Below are positions 24,240-39,200 of a DNA stretch of 64,000 nt, in pieces. Both the position numbers and the translations under genes were made by a program. Origin of the DNA: Micrasema longulum (lineage: Eukaryota; Arthropoda; Insecta; Trichoptera; Brachycentridae); the NCBI GenBank assembly GCA_022494885.1, contig JAGVSM010004940.1, forward strand, positions 1 through 64,000, in the 5' to 3' direction. The notes under the pieces are model-generated. The model was not told the origin of the DNA and searched no databases. It saw only the letters and a list, made by a program, of their open reading frames with translations. Every line of letters starts with the position of its first letter. Positions within the stretch are counted from its first letter, which is position 1.

Positions 24240-27200
24240 CTAAACAAAATTGTAAAGAAGTGGAGAATCGTGGAAATGATGGGCGGAATTAATATGCGCA
24301 ATAAGTCGCCCTTCGAGCAGGTGACGTCCGTACGTGACAGCTTCCGCCGAATCCTTAGCCAATCCTATACTGCATATCCAGTGCACCAAACACGAGCCAC
24401 GAAATACGCCATGGTAGGTCTTCATGCGCCATCTTAACATATCAAAGAAATTACTTTAATATCAAAGATACAAGAAACATTAAAAAAATTAGTCATTCAA
24501 TAGATGGAATACAAGAAATTAGGAAGCCCCTGTAGTGTGAAGGCTGAGACGCTTGTCTCACGCATGGAAGTACTGAGTTCCATTCCCAGTGAGATAACAA
24601 TAATTAATTGCGAGTTTTCAACGGTCTGGATGTGTCACCACTATGATTAGGCATCCTTTAGCCTGTTGTGGGAAAAAAAAACTCTATGATAAGTTCCAAT
24701 GAAAATAATATACAAACATAGTTTGATAAAATACTTACAAAATGCAACAAAACACATTTATTAGCAAAAGTTGTAAGCTTAAATATGAATGACTCATTTC
24801 TCAAAGGTTTATAAGTTTTCGCAATAATATAATCATATTGAAAAATGTGAATATATATTATAAAGATTCAATTTAAGGGGCTCTGAGCACACATTTATAC
24901 TGTTTCACAAGTTTAAATAAATTTAAATGACAAGACACTTACAAATAATGTTAATAAAATACATAAGACACGACAGAAATAAAAATTTAAGGCTTTTTGT
25001 AGATATTGTATGCTCCAACTAGGGAGCGGGCATGGAATGACGATGAAAGTAATTTGGTCAATGAAACACCTCTATAAGTTGTTTTAGTATCAAATATCTG
25101 TTATATACATTATTTTCTTGCTTCCTGATTAAAATCTCTGTGCGACCGTCTAAGTTAAACATTACGTAAACACATCATTACGTATTTAAAAATGTTATTA
25201 CTTCGTAGAAATGTCAAGATGGTACATATGTATATTGATTTTATAAACATTCAATGTAATGATACCTTGTGTCTTTGGCAATGGCGGCTTTGCATTTTTC
25301 TAAATGATGGGTGATGAATTGTTCGCAAACATGCTTTGTTTCAAATGACAACTGATCCACAGGAGTCAATGTCAAAATATCAGCTCCATACCTAAACAAA
25401 AAGTGAAGTGTGAGAATTACCATAGAATCAAAATACATGCCTCTAATATAATAAAATATTATATATTATTATTTACCAAACACGTCTCCAGAACTTAGTC
25501 AGAGGTACAATAAGTTCTTGTGGATCTATGCCAAATGCTGCCCAAAGGATTAAACTTTGTCCATAATTTAAAATGATGTCCAAAAATCGGAGTTCTACGT
25601 AGATTCCAGACATTTCATCCAGAAGTAAACTCCATGTAGTGTAACCCAGACCCTGAAATATTCCAAAGCGTTTAACTTCATGTTGCTGTATAAAGTTTTA
25701 TGGTTTTGTTCATTTTTATACGATTGGTCACAATAAATTAAATTGAGTGAATGATATACAATATTTTAAAATAAGCGCAGAATATTTTATGATTGCTTGA
25801 TTTAAAAATGTAAGGATGAGATTATGATAATGCAGATGCATTTTTGCTAGTAAAAGGAGTCCCAAACTTTGAAGAAAAAGAAGAAATGGGCCCGGTGTCA
25901 GTGCAAGAAGGTCGGCATTTATTGATCATTTATTTACTTGCTATCCTTTGTTCTTTAACATATTTCACCTTATCAAATTTAAAAGTAAAAAAATCCAATT
26001 TTGATTCTTCAAAATAATTTATAAAAAAAACTCATCTGCTAAAAATTTACATGATTCTGGCTTACGATCTAACTGCTCGTTGGCTTTATGACACAGTTAC
26101 ACTGACACCTTTGTGAATGCGAATATTCACAAACTAATATTTCAACTATTTTCTTATAGACGATCGAGATTTTAACTGAAAAATGTAATAGCATTTTTTT
26201 AAACAAATCTAAATATGTACATATATTGTTGGCGATACTGTAATATGGCAAAACTATAAATTGGAGAACCTAAAAACTGTTCTGTTAATATAAATATTAC
26301 GTAGGGGTTTCTTTTTATTTTTTTTATGATTTCAACCATCCATATAAATAGTTTTATGAAGGCTGGGATTTTTAGAAGATCCAAATAGGAATAGCAGCCC
26401 CCGAAAAGTTCACACCATTCTCACACTTATGGTTTTACTCAATCAAAAACACCGCTGGAGTATTAGAGTAACTATGATAGTTCGGAGTTCAAATAGCAAT
26501 AATTTAAGACTAACAGCTCTTAGTCCCTAAGACAAATTTATGCAGTAAAAACATTTTTGTAAAACATGAGGTTATGCGAAATTGCAACATCACAGACGAT
26601 ATGAAACATTGGCATCGCTTTAAAGAGTAAAAATAAAAATGAAAAAACTAAAAGACAGAAAACATGGTTTTATGACATGTTTTTAAACTACATACTAGGC
26701 TTTCCTGGAAATTCTGTTTTTCGGGTTGTGACTTTATCGGATGTGCGATATTATAGTTTTTTTTTTTTCTGAATAGGTATTTGATATTTGCAAATGAATG
26801 AGTGAAGCACATTAAAATTTCACCATTATCATCGTTTCCCATCTGCACCCAATGGTGCATAGGGTGCTGTATTGGTACTCCAACCGCAGTGTATCAGAGA
26901 TCATTTATAATTTACAAGGAAAAATAGTTGCTCTTACGCTTTAGGAACTGGGTCCAAGGGCTATAAAATGCAATTAAAAACTGTGCATTACATCAATATT
27001 TCACATAGTTTTTTTAGGCAGCATGGCAGCATTTAATGGCAGCAAAATGTACTCACCAGTACACCATGAGGTGAATTAATTTCCATGTTTATTTTTATTT
27101 TTAGATTGTATTTTAGACTGAGAGTAGCCATCGAGTCAAAAATACACCTCCGGTTCTAGGTTTATTTCACACTACAAAAATGTATTCTTTATTCTATCCA

Positions 27201-30200
27201 GAAACAGGATTCTTTTAGTATAAAGTTATTTTAATCCTCTATCTCACAGTATAAATTACACAAAGATACAGTGAGAAACAATGGAGACTAGTTAAGCATT
27301 TCCATGAGGGTTTTACCATTGTGGATTTGTATATACACCCGAACCTCTTTTCAAACAGTTTTAAAATACCACACAACAATAAAATTAAACATTAATTTAA
27401 TAATGTTATATAATGATATTATTTGTTTTTGGCAATCCCTATATTGTTCTTTTACTTACTGAAGGGTGATAGAGTGTAATATTTGTTACAATTTTTTTAA
27501 GTATTTTTTTGCCGTGTTCTATTTTTTAATAAAATAAAAATAAAGTGTAAAGAGGTTCTGGTGTACCTGCTTTTTGCCTTTATTTTGTTCATGTTCTTAA
27601 GTTTCTTTCTTAATATTTGCGTTTTTTGAAAATATTTAGCTTTTCTTCTTATTTAATTATTATTTTATATTCTTTATGATTCTTGTAACTCGCATACTGT
27701 GGACAGTTGTATAAATGTACGAAACTCCGGTTTCCGGGCAGTATTAGACATCAAGGGCGGAGTAATTACAAAACTTTAAAAAATCACAGAAATGATAATA
27801 TGTTTTTAAAAATTTGATTTAGTTTTGATAGTATATTAATAAATAAAATAAAAAGCACCGAACTTCCTCATTACTGGTCCAGTTATATTATGTTCTGTAT
27901 GTGTCTGTGAGTGTCGCTAGTAATTTGTTAGGGTCCCAAAAATAAATAGATAGTTGTTACCAAGAACATAGAGGCTGTGTAAGCGACGATTACGACGGTG
28001 TGTCTCATAAGCTGGCCTCCTCGACCTTCCGACTGTTCTGGGGGGGTGAGGCCTAGGGCCCCCGCGTCCCTCTCCCGACTCTCGAGGTAGGGGCAGGGCT
28101 GGGCCGACCCAGGGGCACAAGAGAGGCTACTATTGCCAGGAGGACACTGGCAGTCACTGAGAAAAGAAAGATTATAAACCTTCAAATTAGGAATCTCACA
28201 TAAAACCTATTTTTATTATTCAAAAAGCAGATCAAATATGTATATATATATTTAAAGTATAAATTATTTGAAGAGTCAACAATATTTTGAGTTTCTCCAA
28301 ATGATTGCAGCGAAAGACTGGATTTCACTTGGTAAGGAGTTAAAAAGAGTTACATATCACAACAGAGATAGAGAACATTTTCTTTCGCCTTTTGCCACAT
28401 CAGCTCCTAGGTGGAGCATGTGAAGGCCACCAAACGACTAAAGGAGACCCTATAGCTAGCTAGCTTTCTTGCCTCCTCTCACGTCAATCCTACGTTCCTT
28501 AATTCTGCTGAATAAAGCCGAAGATCATCATCAACGGCCTTTCAGGGTGGCCGTCAAAAGCTGTTAATGCACTTTTGATGGCCTTTTAAAACAACCAACC
28601 ACGGTTTCTATAAATTTCAAAATTAGTTAATGAAGCAATTTTAACGGCTTTTAAAATCAACGAGCCTGGCTTCTATTAATTTCAAGATTAGTCCATGAAG
28701 CACTTTTAACACCTTTTTATTTGAAAGGTGAAATTGTTTTGCGCAAGAACGATGGAGGTTTGCGACATAGATAGTAACGGGATCTGGTCGCGGCCATGGA
28801 ATCACTTGACAGTACTTAAGTAAACTCTTGTGTGCAACATAGGTCTGAAACGCAATGAAAGGCAATGTTACAATGCGACCGGTAAATTTCGTTTAGTCAA
28901 ACATAGGTCTGGCCCAGTTCAGGGACTTCAAGGACTGTTCGGGCTTGCGAGATGAGCTTCAACACGTCCGAGTTGCGAAGGGCGTGCGTGCACAGTTAGA
29001 TCTTTATTGGCTACAATTTAACGCTGGTGCAGGGCTGTCACAAAGTTAATCCAACATTTCAGAGATGTCCACATTTTATCAAAGGAATGGCGAGAATTAT
29101 TTCTAGACAAAGAGTTGAATAACTGACATTTCATTTTAACCGAAGACTAGAGTTCCAGAAAATACTGATTATTAATAACTTTAAGTTCCTACAGCGTAAA
29201 TTGAAGAACTGTTACATATAAGTTATATGTGTAACATAACAATGAAGCAATAAGTGCTAAAATAAACTAATTTACTCTTTAAATTCATGTCTTTTATTTC
29301 TTTGTGTATTTTATTTAACATTTATTTTAGCAAACTCGTCAAGTTTAGCAATGAAAATGCCTAATTTTGGGCGTTTTGAAGTGACTTCTAAATTAGTACA
29401 ATAAGCTTCGGTTTCGGCCGAAACTAGAACAGAACCGAAATTTGGTTTCGGATGAAAATCTTGTTTCGTCGGTCTCTAGTTAAAATAGAACATTTTAGAG
29501 AAGAAAATATGTATGTCTAGACGTTTACAGGGCATATGACCTGTAAGCAGCCACTTTACGCACTGTGTAAATTCACCATTTTGCCTATGTTTAAACATCT
29601 ATATTTCTTCAATTCTTGTTATCCAATAAGGATTTCGGCTCTTTAAATTCACAAAAATCAACAGATAGAAGAGTTTAAAAAATATAGATGCTCAAACATA
29701 GACAAGATGGTGAATGTTACACAGTGCGTAAAGTGGACACTTTAACCAGCCAAGGACTTCTCTAAAATATTCTCCACCTCTGTTGTCATGTTTATTTAAA
29801 CACAGAGATACATAAAAAAATTGAATAAGAGTATATTTTTTTTAGAGAGCTACACAATTAAATTTTTTTACTTTACAACAATAATAGTACATACTTTTTT
29901 ACAGGTGAAGCCAAATCCTCAATATCCACAGTTCTGGAAGTACCGGGAATAGGAAGGCCAGCATTCTCACAGTTAGCACTTCCTCCACAACAGTTACCTT
30001 TTGTCGGCGTTCCGCTTATAGTGCCGTATGTAGCTGCTGAAGAATAAAACATGCAATGTAAAAGATAAAAACTACTTTAGGCTAATGTATGCTTAACAAA
30101 ATAGATTTATATTTCATTCATTCCTTAAATTTTATTTTATTTAGAGAAAATATGTTTAATTTTATTTGATTATAAAGTCAAAGTAGTTATTTCTTTATTA

Positions 30201-33200
30201 ATGTTTTTCTCAAGTAACAATATTTTTTCTAGACCTCATTAGGTAACCTGCATCGAGGCATTTATTTATTTAAAAAAATATTTTATGTAGCTATCTAGTA
30301 AAAATAGGTCCAATGTATGATTAAGCAATTCAAAATAATAGTGACAAAAAAAATACAAAAAATGTTTTATTTATCAACCTTAAATATCAAGAACACATTG
30401 CATCTAATAACTTTTATATCTCTGTATGTATAATAAATACTTGATTAAGATTTTCGGTATTCTTTTGTTAAACACTTACATATCCATTCAAATATTTTAT
30501 TATTAAATAATAAATACTTGTTGGGCACAGAAAAAGCATTTCATCAGAAATTGGAGATAAATCACCTATACAATCAAAAGCTTACCGATGTGTCGCATTG
30601 CTGCGGCGATGCTGAATACAAAGTAAAAAAATACCGAATAGATGATTGTCTCAAACACTCACTACATCTCACTCTCGATGCTAAAGATATACTCGTGAGT
30701 GAGAGACAATTTCACGCGTGAAGCAGGCCAGCTTGTAACACTGCCACAAAAAGCTCTCTTGCTCTCGGAGCTAAGGGTAAACTATTTACGATATTAACAA
30801 AATGACTGAGATAGGACAATAATTAATTGAGTAGACAGGCGCCGTGGCGCTGTTGGTTAGACGGTCAACTGTGAAACTGGCGTCGCAGGTTCAATTCTCG
30901 CCAGTTGCAAGAAAAAATCCAAGAAAGATTATTTCTCAATTGGTCTGGGTGTTGTGGTGTATAATTCATCAATTATTTTCATATCCTTTTTTTCCTACCT
31001 GCTGACAAGCCTCTAAAATAGAGGCTTAGCGGGTTATTCTTTTTTTTTTAAATTTATTAAAGTAGTATATTTCGATAAATAAATTTAATAATGATGGGGA
31101 CATTTGAAAACAGTTATAAGAAAACATATCAAAAAGCCTTTATTTTAAGGTTTTGAATATTATCATCTAACTGGACATAACCTGTGTTTGAATCTATCCA
31201 TTTGTGAGATTATTTTAGCAAAAATTTTGGTTATTTTTAATTATAACAGACAATTATTTTCAAAGGATAGAAGCAGATTTTCATTCAGATTTTTTGATCA
31301 TGATATGCAGCAATCCATCTTATTATATCTAGTTTTGGTTACTGTTTTCTGTCCATTCAAGGGTTTGTGAAATCTATTAGACTCTGCAATACAAATATAA
31401 CGACAGACAGCTATTTAACTTAATGTAATTTATTTTTGGCGAAAATAATAGAAAGAAGGATACTCCATGGTAAAATAAAATCTATACACACCACTTCCAT
31501 TGTTTATTGATCCAGTGATGTTGGGTGTCTTAGAAACTTCTTCAATATTTTCAATCAAACTTGTTGTCTCATTTTCACAAGGATTAATTAATTCTTCTTC
31601 ACGTCCTGATACTTCGGCAGATAGAGACAAGTACCTTGCATTGCGTTTCCAATACCGAACATATAAAACAAGGCTGATAATTGACACTGAAAAATTGACA
31701 TAATATCTAATTTGCACATTTGTTGAGTATGAATTTATTAATTTTTATTTTACTGCCAAGTTTTTGTAACTACATATATATAAAGTTGATTGGCTCCCAC
31801 TAATGCTACACTCAGTAGACAAAAATATAAATTAATGAATAAATAATTAAATTGACAGGATGAATTAATTTGTATGATGATTTTCATTCCAAATAACACT
31901 TCTACTTCCTGTTGAAGTTTAAAATTGAATACTGGAATTATGTTTTCTTCAAACAAAAACCCTAAATATTAATGGTTAATTCATGGGGTAATTACTACAA
32001 CTAGGTAACTTCAAAATCAGCAATTTTGAATTACCCATTATAAACACATACATATTTGTATCTTCCTCCATGAATGCTACAATTAGGCAAGTTGTGATTC
32101 ATAAAAATCATAATATGACGATTTGAATGCATTATGTACTTGTCTTTTTGTAGCATTCATGGAGGATATTAAACTAATGTGTTTTTAATAAGTAATTCAT
32201 AAAAACAGATTTTAAAGTTACCTAGTTGTAAAAATAATTGATTTCATTTAAGTAAAGTGAGCTTTTTTTTATACAAAAAGAAAAATGACAATTATAATAT
32301 AGAAATCAATCAAATACCTGATAGACAAACAGCCAACCAAATTACTCCGACAGCATTCATAGCACTACCCTCGTTCAAATCTCCCGATGAATATTTTATA
32401 ATAATCATAATTGAAATTATTACTAAAGGTATGCCCCATCCAGCAATACAAAGCCACGGGAAAATCTTCACCACAAAACATGGACCGCGGCACTAGAAAA
32501 ATATTTTGAAAATTATTATAAATTCTTCAAATGTATAAAGGCGGATGCAAAGCCTAATTCATTTAGTACTTACTTGTAGAAAGACTAGAACCATAGCCAA
32601 AATAGCAGTCCAAGAGCGGCTGGCCATTATTCCAAAATATTTAACAGCTTCGAAAGATATTTTTGCCAAGGGAAGTGCATTTTTAGGCGTCAAACCACCC
32701 CAAATTATTCCAATAGCCATTATTAGCTAGGCAAAAAAATATGTTAGGATTGTTTGTGAAAAAAAAAGATAAGAAAAATACTACAAATGATAAATAACCT
32801 TAAGTATTGTATTTTAACCCATAGCTATTTCACCTTTACGAATTTAAATTTACCTTAAGGATTTTAGAAGATACATAATTGTCAGTTTTATTAAAAATAC
32901 AAGTTTACATTTTAAAATTGATTCAAATACTTTGATTTTAGAGCCATTTTTAAATACAATAACTGTGCTACAAAATAAGAATCAATTTGAGATAGATAGA
33001 TAAATATTTAAAGACCTTTGCTTATGTGGGTGTAAAATAAAGTTTTCATATAAAACATTTAAGTGTGCACATTTAAACAAGCAAAAGGTTCACCGACAGG
33101 CACTAACACATTAACATAGGCCATTGAATATTTAAACGCAGTGTACTAACATACTTCTTCAAACACTTTTTAAAGAGAAAGATAATAATCCATATTTCTA

Positions 33201-36200
33201 TTCTACAGTTTAGTTCATTTGTAAACTAAAATTTTAATTTTAAAATCCAACCTGTGTAACAGCCAAACAAAACGTAATTCTATGAGGCATTCGGTTGTAC
33301 TTTTTCGTTATTATGAAGAAGATTATCATCCATAGAGATGCAACAGTTGCCACGATTGAAACATCAAAACCAAAGGCTGACAGTTGGGGGGCGTAGTCCT
33401 TTGTAATGGTGACCATGTGTGCTGATATAAACATCAGAGGGGCAGATATAAATGTACACGCTACCATACATGAAGCAATCTAAAATGAGAATATATTTAG
33501 TTTAAATTTAACAAAAATATTTTGAATACAGTAAAACCTCATTTTTACATTTTCTTGCTTTTTACGCTGAAATAGTCCCATTTTTATTCATACATTCTCA
33601 TACAAATATTCCCCCCAAAAAATGCATATTTAATTTTTAACTACCCTGGTTTTACATTTTAAAATTGAAATAAATGTGACAAAAAAGGTGAAATTAGATT
33701 GGCATAAAAACTGCACGCCGCGCGTTCCTTACAGTAGAAAAAGGCAGGTAAACAACAAATAAAGGGTATGCCAACTGTCTCAAACTGAATTTTGTTAGAC
33801 ATAAAAAATATGCACATAACATTTCATCAGCATTGACAAGATAAAATATCCTTATTGTGATAAAACAATATAATTTTATATTGATAAAATAATATTTTTA
33901 TTTACCAGATCAACATCCAAGGAATACTGCGTGGCAAAAACGAAAACAGCGGGAGCGGAAGGAAATGTTCCATAAAGAAAACCATACGTAGATAGATCTT
34001 GTGTGTCAGTTGTATTGACTCCAGCATGTAAAAGACTTACAGTTTCTCGCATTATTATAGGCAAAACCATTCTGCAAATAATATAAAAATTAGATTCCCT
34101 AACTTCATTATAAAATAAATATTACGTTCCATGTGTAAAGTGTAACTTACAATTTTACAATAATGAGGACAACCGGTAGTAATAAAGCTGGTCCTCTTAA
34201 TCTGTGAACTTTTCCTACCATACGCAAGCCAAGCAAAAATAGTGCAGTCCCAGAAAAAGCAGAACCTAATACCTAAATAATACAAATTAATTACAAAGTA
34301 AATATATATTTATAAAACGGTGTGTGCAAAACTACAAAACCAAAGTAAAAACTTCCGTGGCAATTGCAAACAATTTAAAGTAATATATACATAAACAGTG
34401 ACATAAACAGTTTTATGGATGTTATTACATGAACTGTGTTTTGACTGGGTTTGTGTTACATTCACTCAACTAAACTCGGCTTCCCCGAATATGTATACTC
34501 TAATGAATGCTTCATCTTGAAGCATAGCAGATCAGACCTGGAAAATTTGTGTATGCGGTGCGCCTAAAGAAGTTTTCACTTTTAAAAAAAGATGATATTA
34601 ATTAAAATGACGTGCATCAAAATACCTTTAGTATTCCAGATAGAAACTGGGGTAACGTGTGTTTAAAGATGGCGTTTCCAACTATACCGAGTGTTGTCAT
34701 AAAAACAATTGGGTTCGTAGCTATTCCTTTAACAACTTTATATGCCATTCTGATGTTAGAATGCGGAGGTTTGGGAGTTAAGTCTGATTGGATTGCAGCA
34801 GTGATTTCTCTCTCTTTTCCAATCTCCATCATCACAAAGGCGATTGGATTCAAAATAGCGAGGGATATTGGAGCCATAAGGTAAAGATAAGCGGCATACT
34901 CTGGATGAGTTTGCTGATAAACAGCAACAACTGGGGAAAAATAATATTAATTAAGACATGTAATGTTGTTAACTAATCAATAAAGTTCAAAACAAATGGC
35001 AGATGTCTTTTAACATAAATAGATATGAAGATTGTAAACATAAAAAATTGTAAATAGATACATACCGATGTTACAATTAGGTAACCAAATGATAATTACA
35101 TAAACATATTTTATACATCAGAAAGTAAGGAACCGCAGTAAACTCAAATTAATATTATTAACAAAGCAGGCTTGTAAGTGATAACTAGAAGCATTTAAAA
35201 TAATAAGGATATAAATACATAAATATTTAATCGAGATTTTATTACTTGGCTTGAGTTTTAATATGAAATTCTTTATCGGTTGCTTGATTTGTGTTTCAGG
35301 CGCCAGTTCAGGCATTGAATATTGCAGTGAAAAATCACCTTCACGGAACTATATTCTTCATTCAAAAATACCAAAACATTGTTTACCTATAGGATATCCA
35401 ATCGCAAAATCATTACTCTGTGTGCAGAATATTGCCAGGAGACCAGCTCTTCCCACATTCATGGGTCTGGCTACAATAAGGCACACAATGATGACCATCA
35501 GAAACACAACGGCTTTGGCCACCAACATGGCCAGTAGAAACCACCAGTTAACAATTCCAAAGTTTAGCTCGGCCAGGGACAGGAAAATCAGCGACGGTAG
35601 CGCAAAGTTACCGACAAATGTTCCCAGGCCTTTGGCTTCGGTTTGCGAAATAATATTGAATCGACCTGCAACATATCTAAAAGAAAAAAATATTACGATG
35701 ATTATACATATCGATCGTTCAGTAAACAAGTTCGAAAAAATTAGATTTAAGTTGCAGAATTATGTAAAATTTTCTTCTCTATCTGATTCATTACTCGAGT
35801 AATTGGAAATTGATGGCAGAAAAATCTGATGCCAAAAAACTTATACAGAATCCAAACGTTTATGTAAGTTTAATACCGCCGAAAAACTAAAAACTGAAGA
35901 AGGACAAAAAAACATTGCGATTTTAAATATACAAATAAATGCAGTTTATTTTGGGTTGTTGATTTATACAAGAAAATCTACTTTTGATATCGTATTGTTA
36001 AATTGGCAATTACGCATGGCGTATTCGCTGTATTGCTTTTACGGAAATTAAGTACATCTAATCCACTGTATTGGATTTAGGGATATACGCGTGTTTCTTT
36101 AGTGGAGATGAATCGATGGATTGAGATGGCATTAATTTTTTTTTAATGCAAGCAGTCTGTTGGTCAATTTCAAAATTTAAATACACCAATCAATGCAGAT

Positions 36201-39200
36201 GGTCCCATTCAACTGAAAATGTAAAAAAAAAATATTTTGAAATGTTCCGCTCATACGCTCATAGAACTTGCATAGACGAAATGGTGATTTGAAATGTTGA
36301 AATTCTAAATAGTGATCAGTTCAGTTCAGTTCAGTTCATTGACGAAAATCGGCATTTATTATAGTAAATAATACAATATGTTCTGTTTGCATAACAATGA
36401 AAAAGATACAATTAAGTGAATTTAAATGTAATACAATTATGTAAAATTAAATTATAAGCAAACATGTTAGACACTGTCTATCCTCATTAGGTATAGTAAA
36501 CACCTGGAATTAATGGTTGTCAAACATTATTAAGTTTGATGCATCTTAAAATTTGATAACAATATGTGACCCAGTATGTTTGTTCTGGGTTATGTGGTAA
36601 TTGTTTGAATAAATACGTACATACATGTCGTGAATAACAACTTAATGAAATAAAAAAACATGAAGATCTAGGGAGAAAACAATGAATCAATAAAAAAATA
36701 TTACAAAAACATTATTTAAGAACTTATGTAATCATGTATATTGTGAAATAAATATGGTAGGTACTAAATATTTTTTTAGAACTAATACATTTTAAGGGTG
36801 CGACCTATTTATTTATTTATACAAACACATATATTATAAAAAAATAACAACGCATCCCTAACTCTATGAGGCCAAGAAGAGCCCTGTGTTGAGTTGGGAT
36901 ACAACATAATGAAAAGTGGAAGCGTACATATTATTAAAAATTACCAAAAATAAAATTATTAAACATACATATATTGAATTTAATAATGAAAAATGAATAC
37001 TGGTATAGTTTACTGTCCGCCTCAAGGTCAAGTGGTTAGCCCTTTTGCCTATCAAGCAAGAGGTCTCATTAACAGTTCAAGACATGGTTAATATGAAATA
37101 TCAATTAAAAACGGTGTTTTTATATTAGACTATTTTAAAGTCCCTGGACTGGCACCTGAAGCGTAAAATTGATCATCTAACCTTCATGTAACAAAAATGA
37201 GATATTGGTATGTTATGGATGTTTAGTGTGTTAAGTGATCAACAAATTTAGTCAATGATAGGTCATAAATACTGTAAACGCCTAGAGTGTCTTCATCTCA
37301 GTTGAAAGATTTGTATATATTTGATATAAGTAAATTATGCTTTTGGTATAAAAAATAAATAAAGCGGAATTGGAATCTTGTAAATAAGATAATTTCCTGT
37401 TTTTAAAATTAATTAAGTTCAAATATTTTTTTATAGTGAATTGGAAAGTTTTTATTAATTTCTGTCTAACAAATCTACTCAACTTTAGGGAGAAACATTT
37501 ATCATAATTTACTTTTGAAACTTGGGGAAAAAGTATGTTAAGTATGGAAAAAAAATACAATGCTTATTAGTATTAAAAACTGTACATCCAAACTTAAATA
37601 TTTCTAAGAAAATTATTAAACTCGTCACAGTTTATTTATTCATTTATGCTTTATTTAGTTAGTTTATAACATCTTACGAACTAATTAATAACATTCAAAA
37701 AAATTATCTAAATTTCTCAAGACCATATTTTTTCAAATGAGTTTTTAATATTTCAATGCTTTCTATTTCTTTAGATAACTCCATTGTACAGCTTCAATCT
37801 CTTGTTTGGTTTGTTCAAAAAAGATTAAACTCTCATAATAAAATATTAATTACAGTACTTCAATGTTTGTATTTTTCGAAGTACTTCCTCTTGCTTGATT
37901 ATACCAATATAGCAACATGTGTATAACACAGCTCTCATATTTTCTTCCATTCCTTGTATGCTCCCGAAACGTTTTTGGTGTAATGGCTCGTAACTGTGTA
38001 AGCGATTTTACTTTAATTTCTTCTACACTTTGAAAATGAAAACTTTTCAAGATGATTTTTAGTTTGAGTAATGGGAAAATGTCAGCTGGAGCCACATCTG
38101 GAGAGTACAGAGGTCAGGAAAGGAGAAATATGTGACGGAAGCGACTTGATCTTTAGCTGAAGAAGAGCTAAATGTTGACAGCATGACAACACTTAAAATG
38201 GCAAATCCCTCGCTTCTGCTCGTATGGCAAGTTTTGGCCAATAACAGACCATGGAAGAAACAATAGGAACGGTGCATAGTAGGCAAGGGGGAGTTCTTCG
38301 AAAGTCATAAGGAATTTTTAAGATGGGTAACATCATACATGATAGATGTAATGAAGGCAATAAAGGTATCCATGATAGTAAGACACCAAATGCCGAACAT
38401 TCTTTAAGTGGATCGGAAAGTCTGTTGACAAATGACAACAATCCGGCTTCTTCTGGCGAGTTTTTAGTGGTTTCCTCATTATTAGAGCTAATGGGAAGAA
38501 GTTCCTAAAACCGTTCCAATCCTTACATATTATAAACATAACAAATTTATAAACAAAATAGAACTTTTTTTTGTGTTTTTTTTAATAAAAAATAAATATT
38601 AGCATTTTTATAATTTACCGAAATATTTTAATTTTGGTGGCCTTTTTGAACGAGTTGTAAATAACTATTAGGAAATGGAAATCAAGTTGGGGTAGAGTGG
38701 GGTTCGAAACTCGGACCTCTGATCCACGAGGCTGAAACACTAGCCACGGGACCACAACCTGATTCTATTTTAATTTGGAAGTACATGTTTTTTGAAGTAA
38801 TCAAATAAATAACTATCATTTTAAGTAAATTTGTACATTATAAGAAAGGTTAAAAAGAATACAAATACCATACAATTTAATTTTTTAAAAGTACTAAATA
38901 TGTTGTAACAAAAGTTTGATTTTCATTGTTATGTACAAATACTAATTGATAATTTTAAAACCTTTTAAGCTTACAATAGATATTATTGTTGTTTTATGTA
39001 TGTGAATTAGCAACCAGCCTGTTAGCCACTTGTCTGGCAGTAACTAACTACCTACAATATACAAAAGCTACCTTTTGGATATCTTTCCTCATTTTGTTAA
39101 CCATTATGTTGAAACAGTGCATTATATGTCTACTTTTTTATTGTTTGCTTTTCAGCATGAACACTTGACAAATTTACCACTATGCACAATATTTTTTTTT

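Noticed and set aside
28641..28865. 74-codon minus-strand frame with a preceding G/C-richer stretch to 29040
   Set aside because: I considered it as the missing LYCHOS exon, but it has no acceptor/donor pair giving the needed phase and no similarity to the loop region. Possibly a repeat relic.
30838..30910. Possible functional tRNA gene
   Set aside because: A and B boxes are present, but the acceptor stem does not close and the sequence continues into a SINE body with a hairpin tail.
35251..35802. 183-codon open frame on the plus strand
   Set aside because: It lies exactly opposite the LYCHOS exon 35676-35387, whose minus-strand reading shows clear family motifs and proper splice sites. The plus-strand frame is its shadow.
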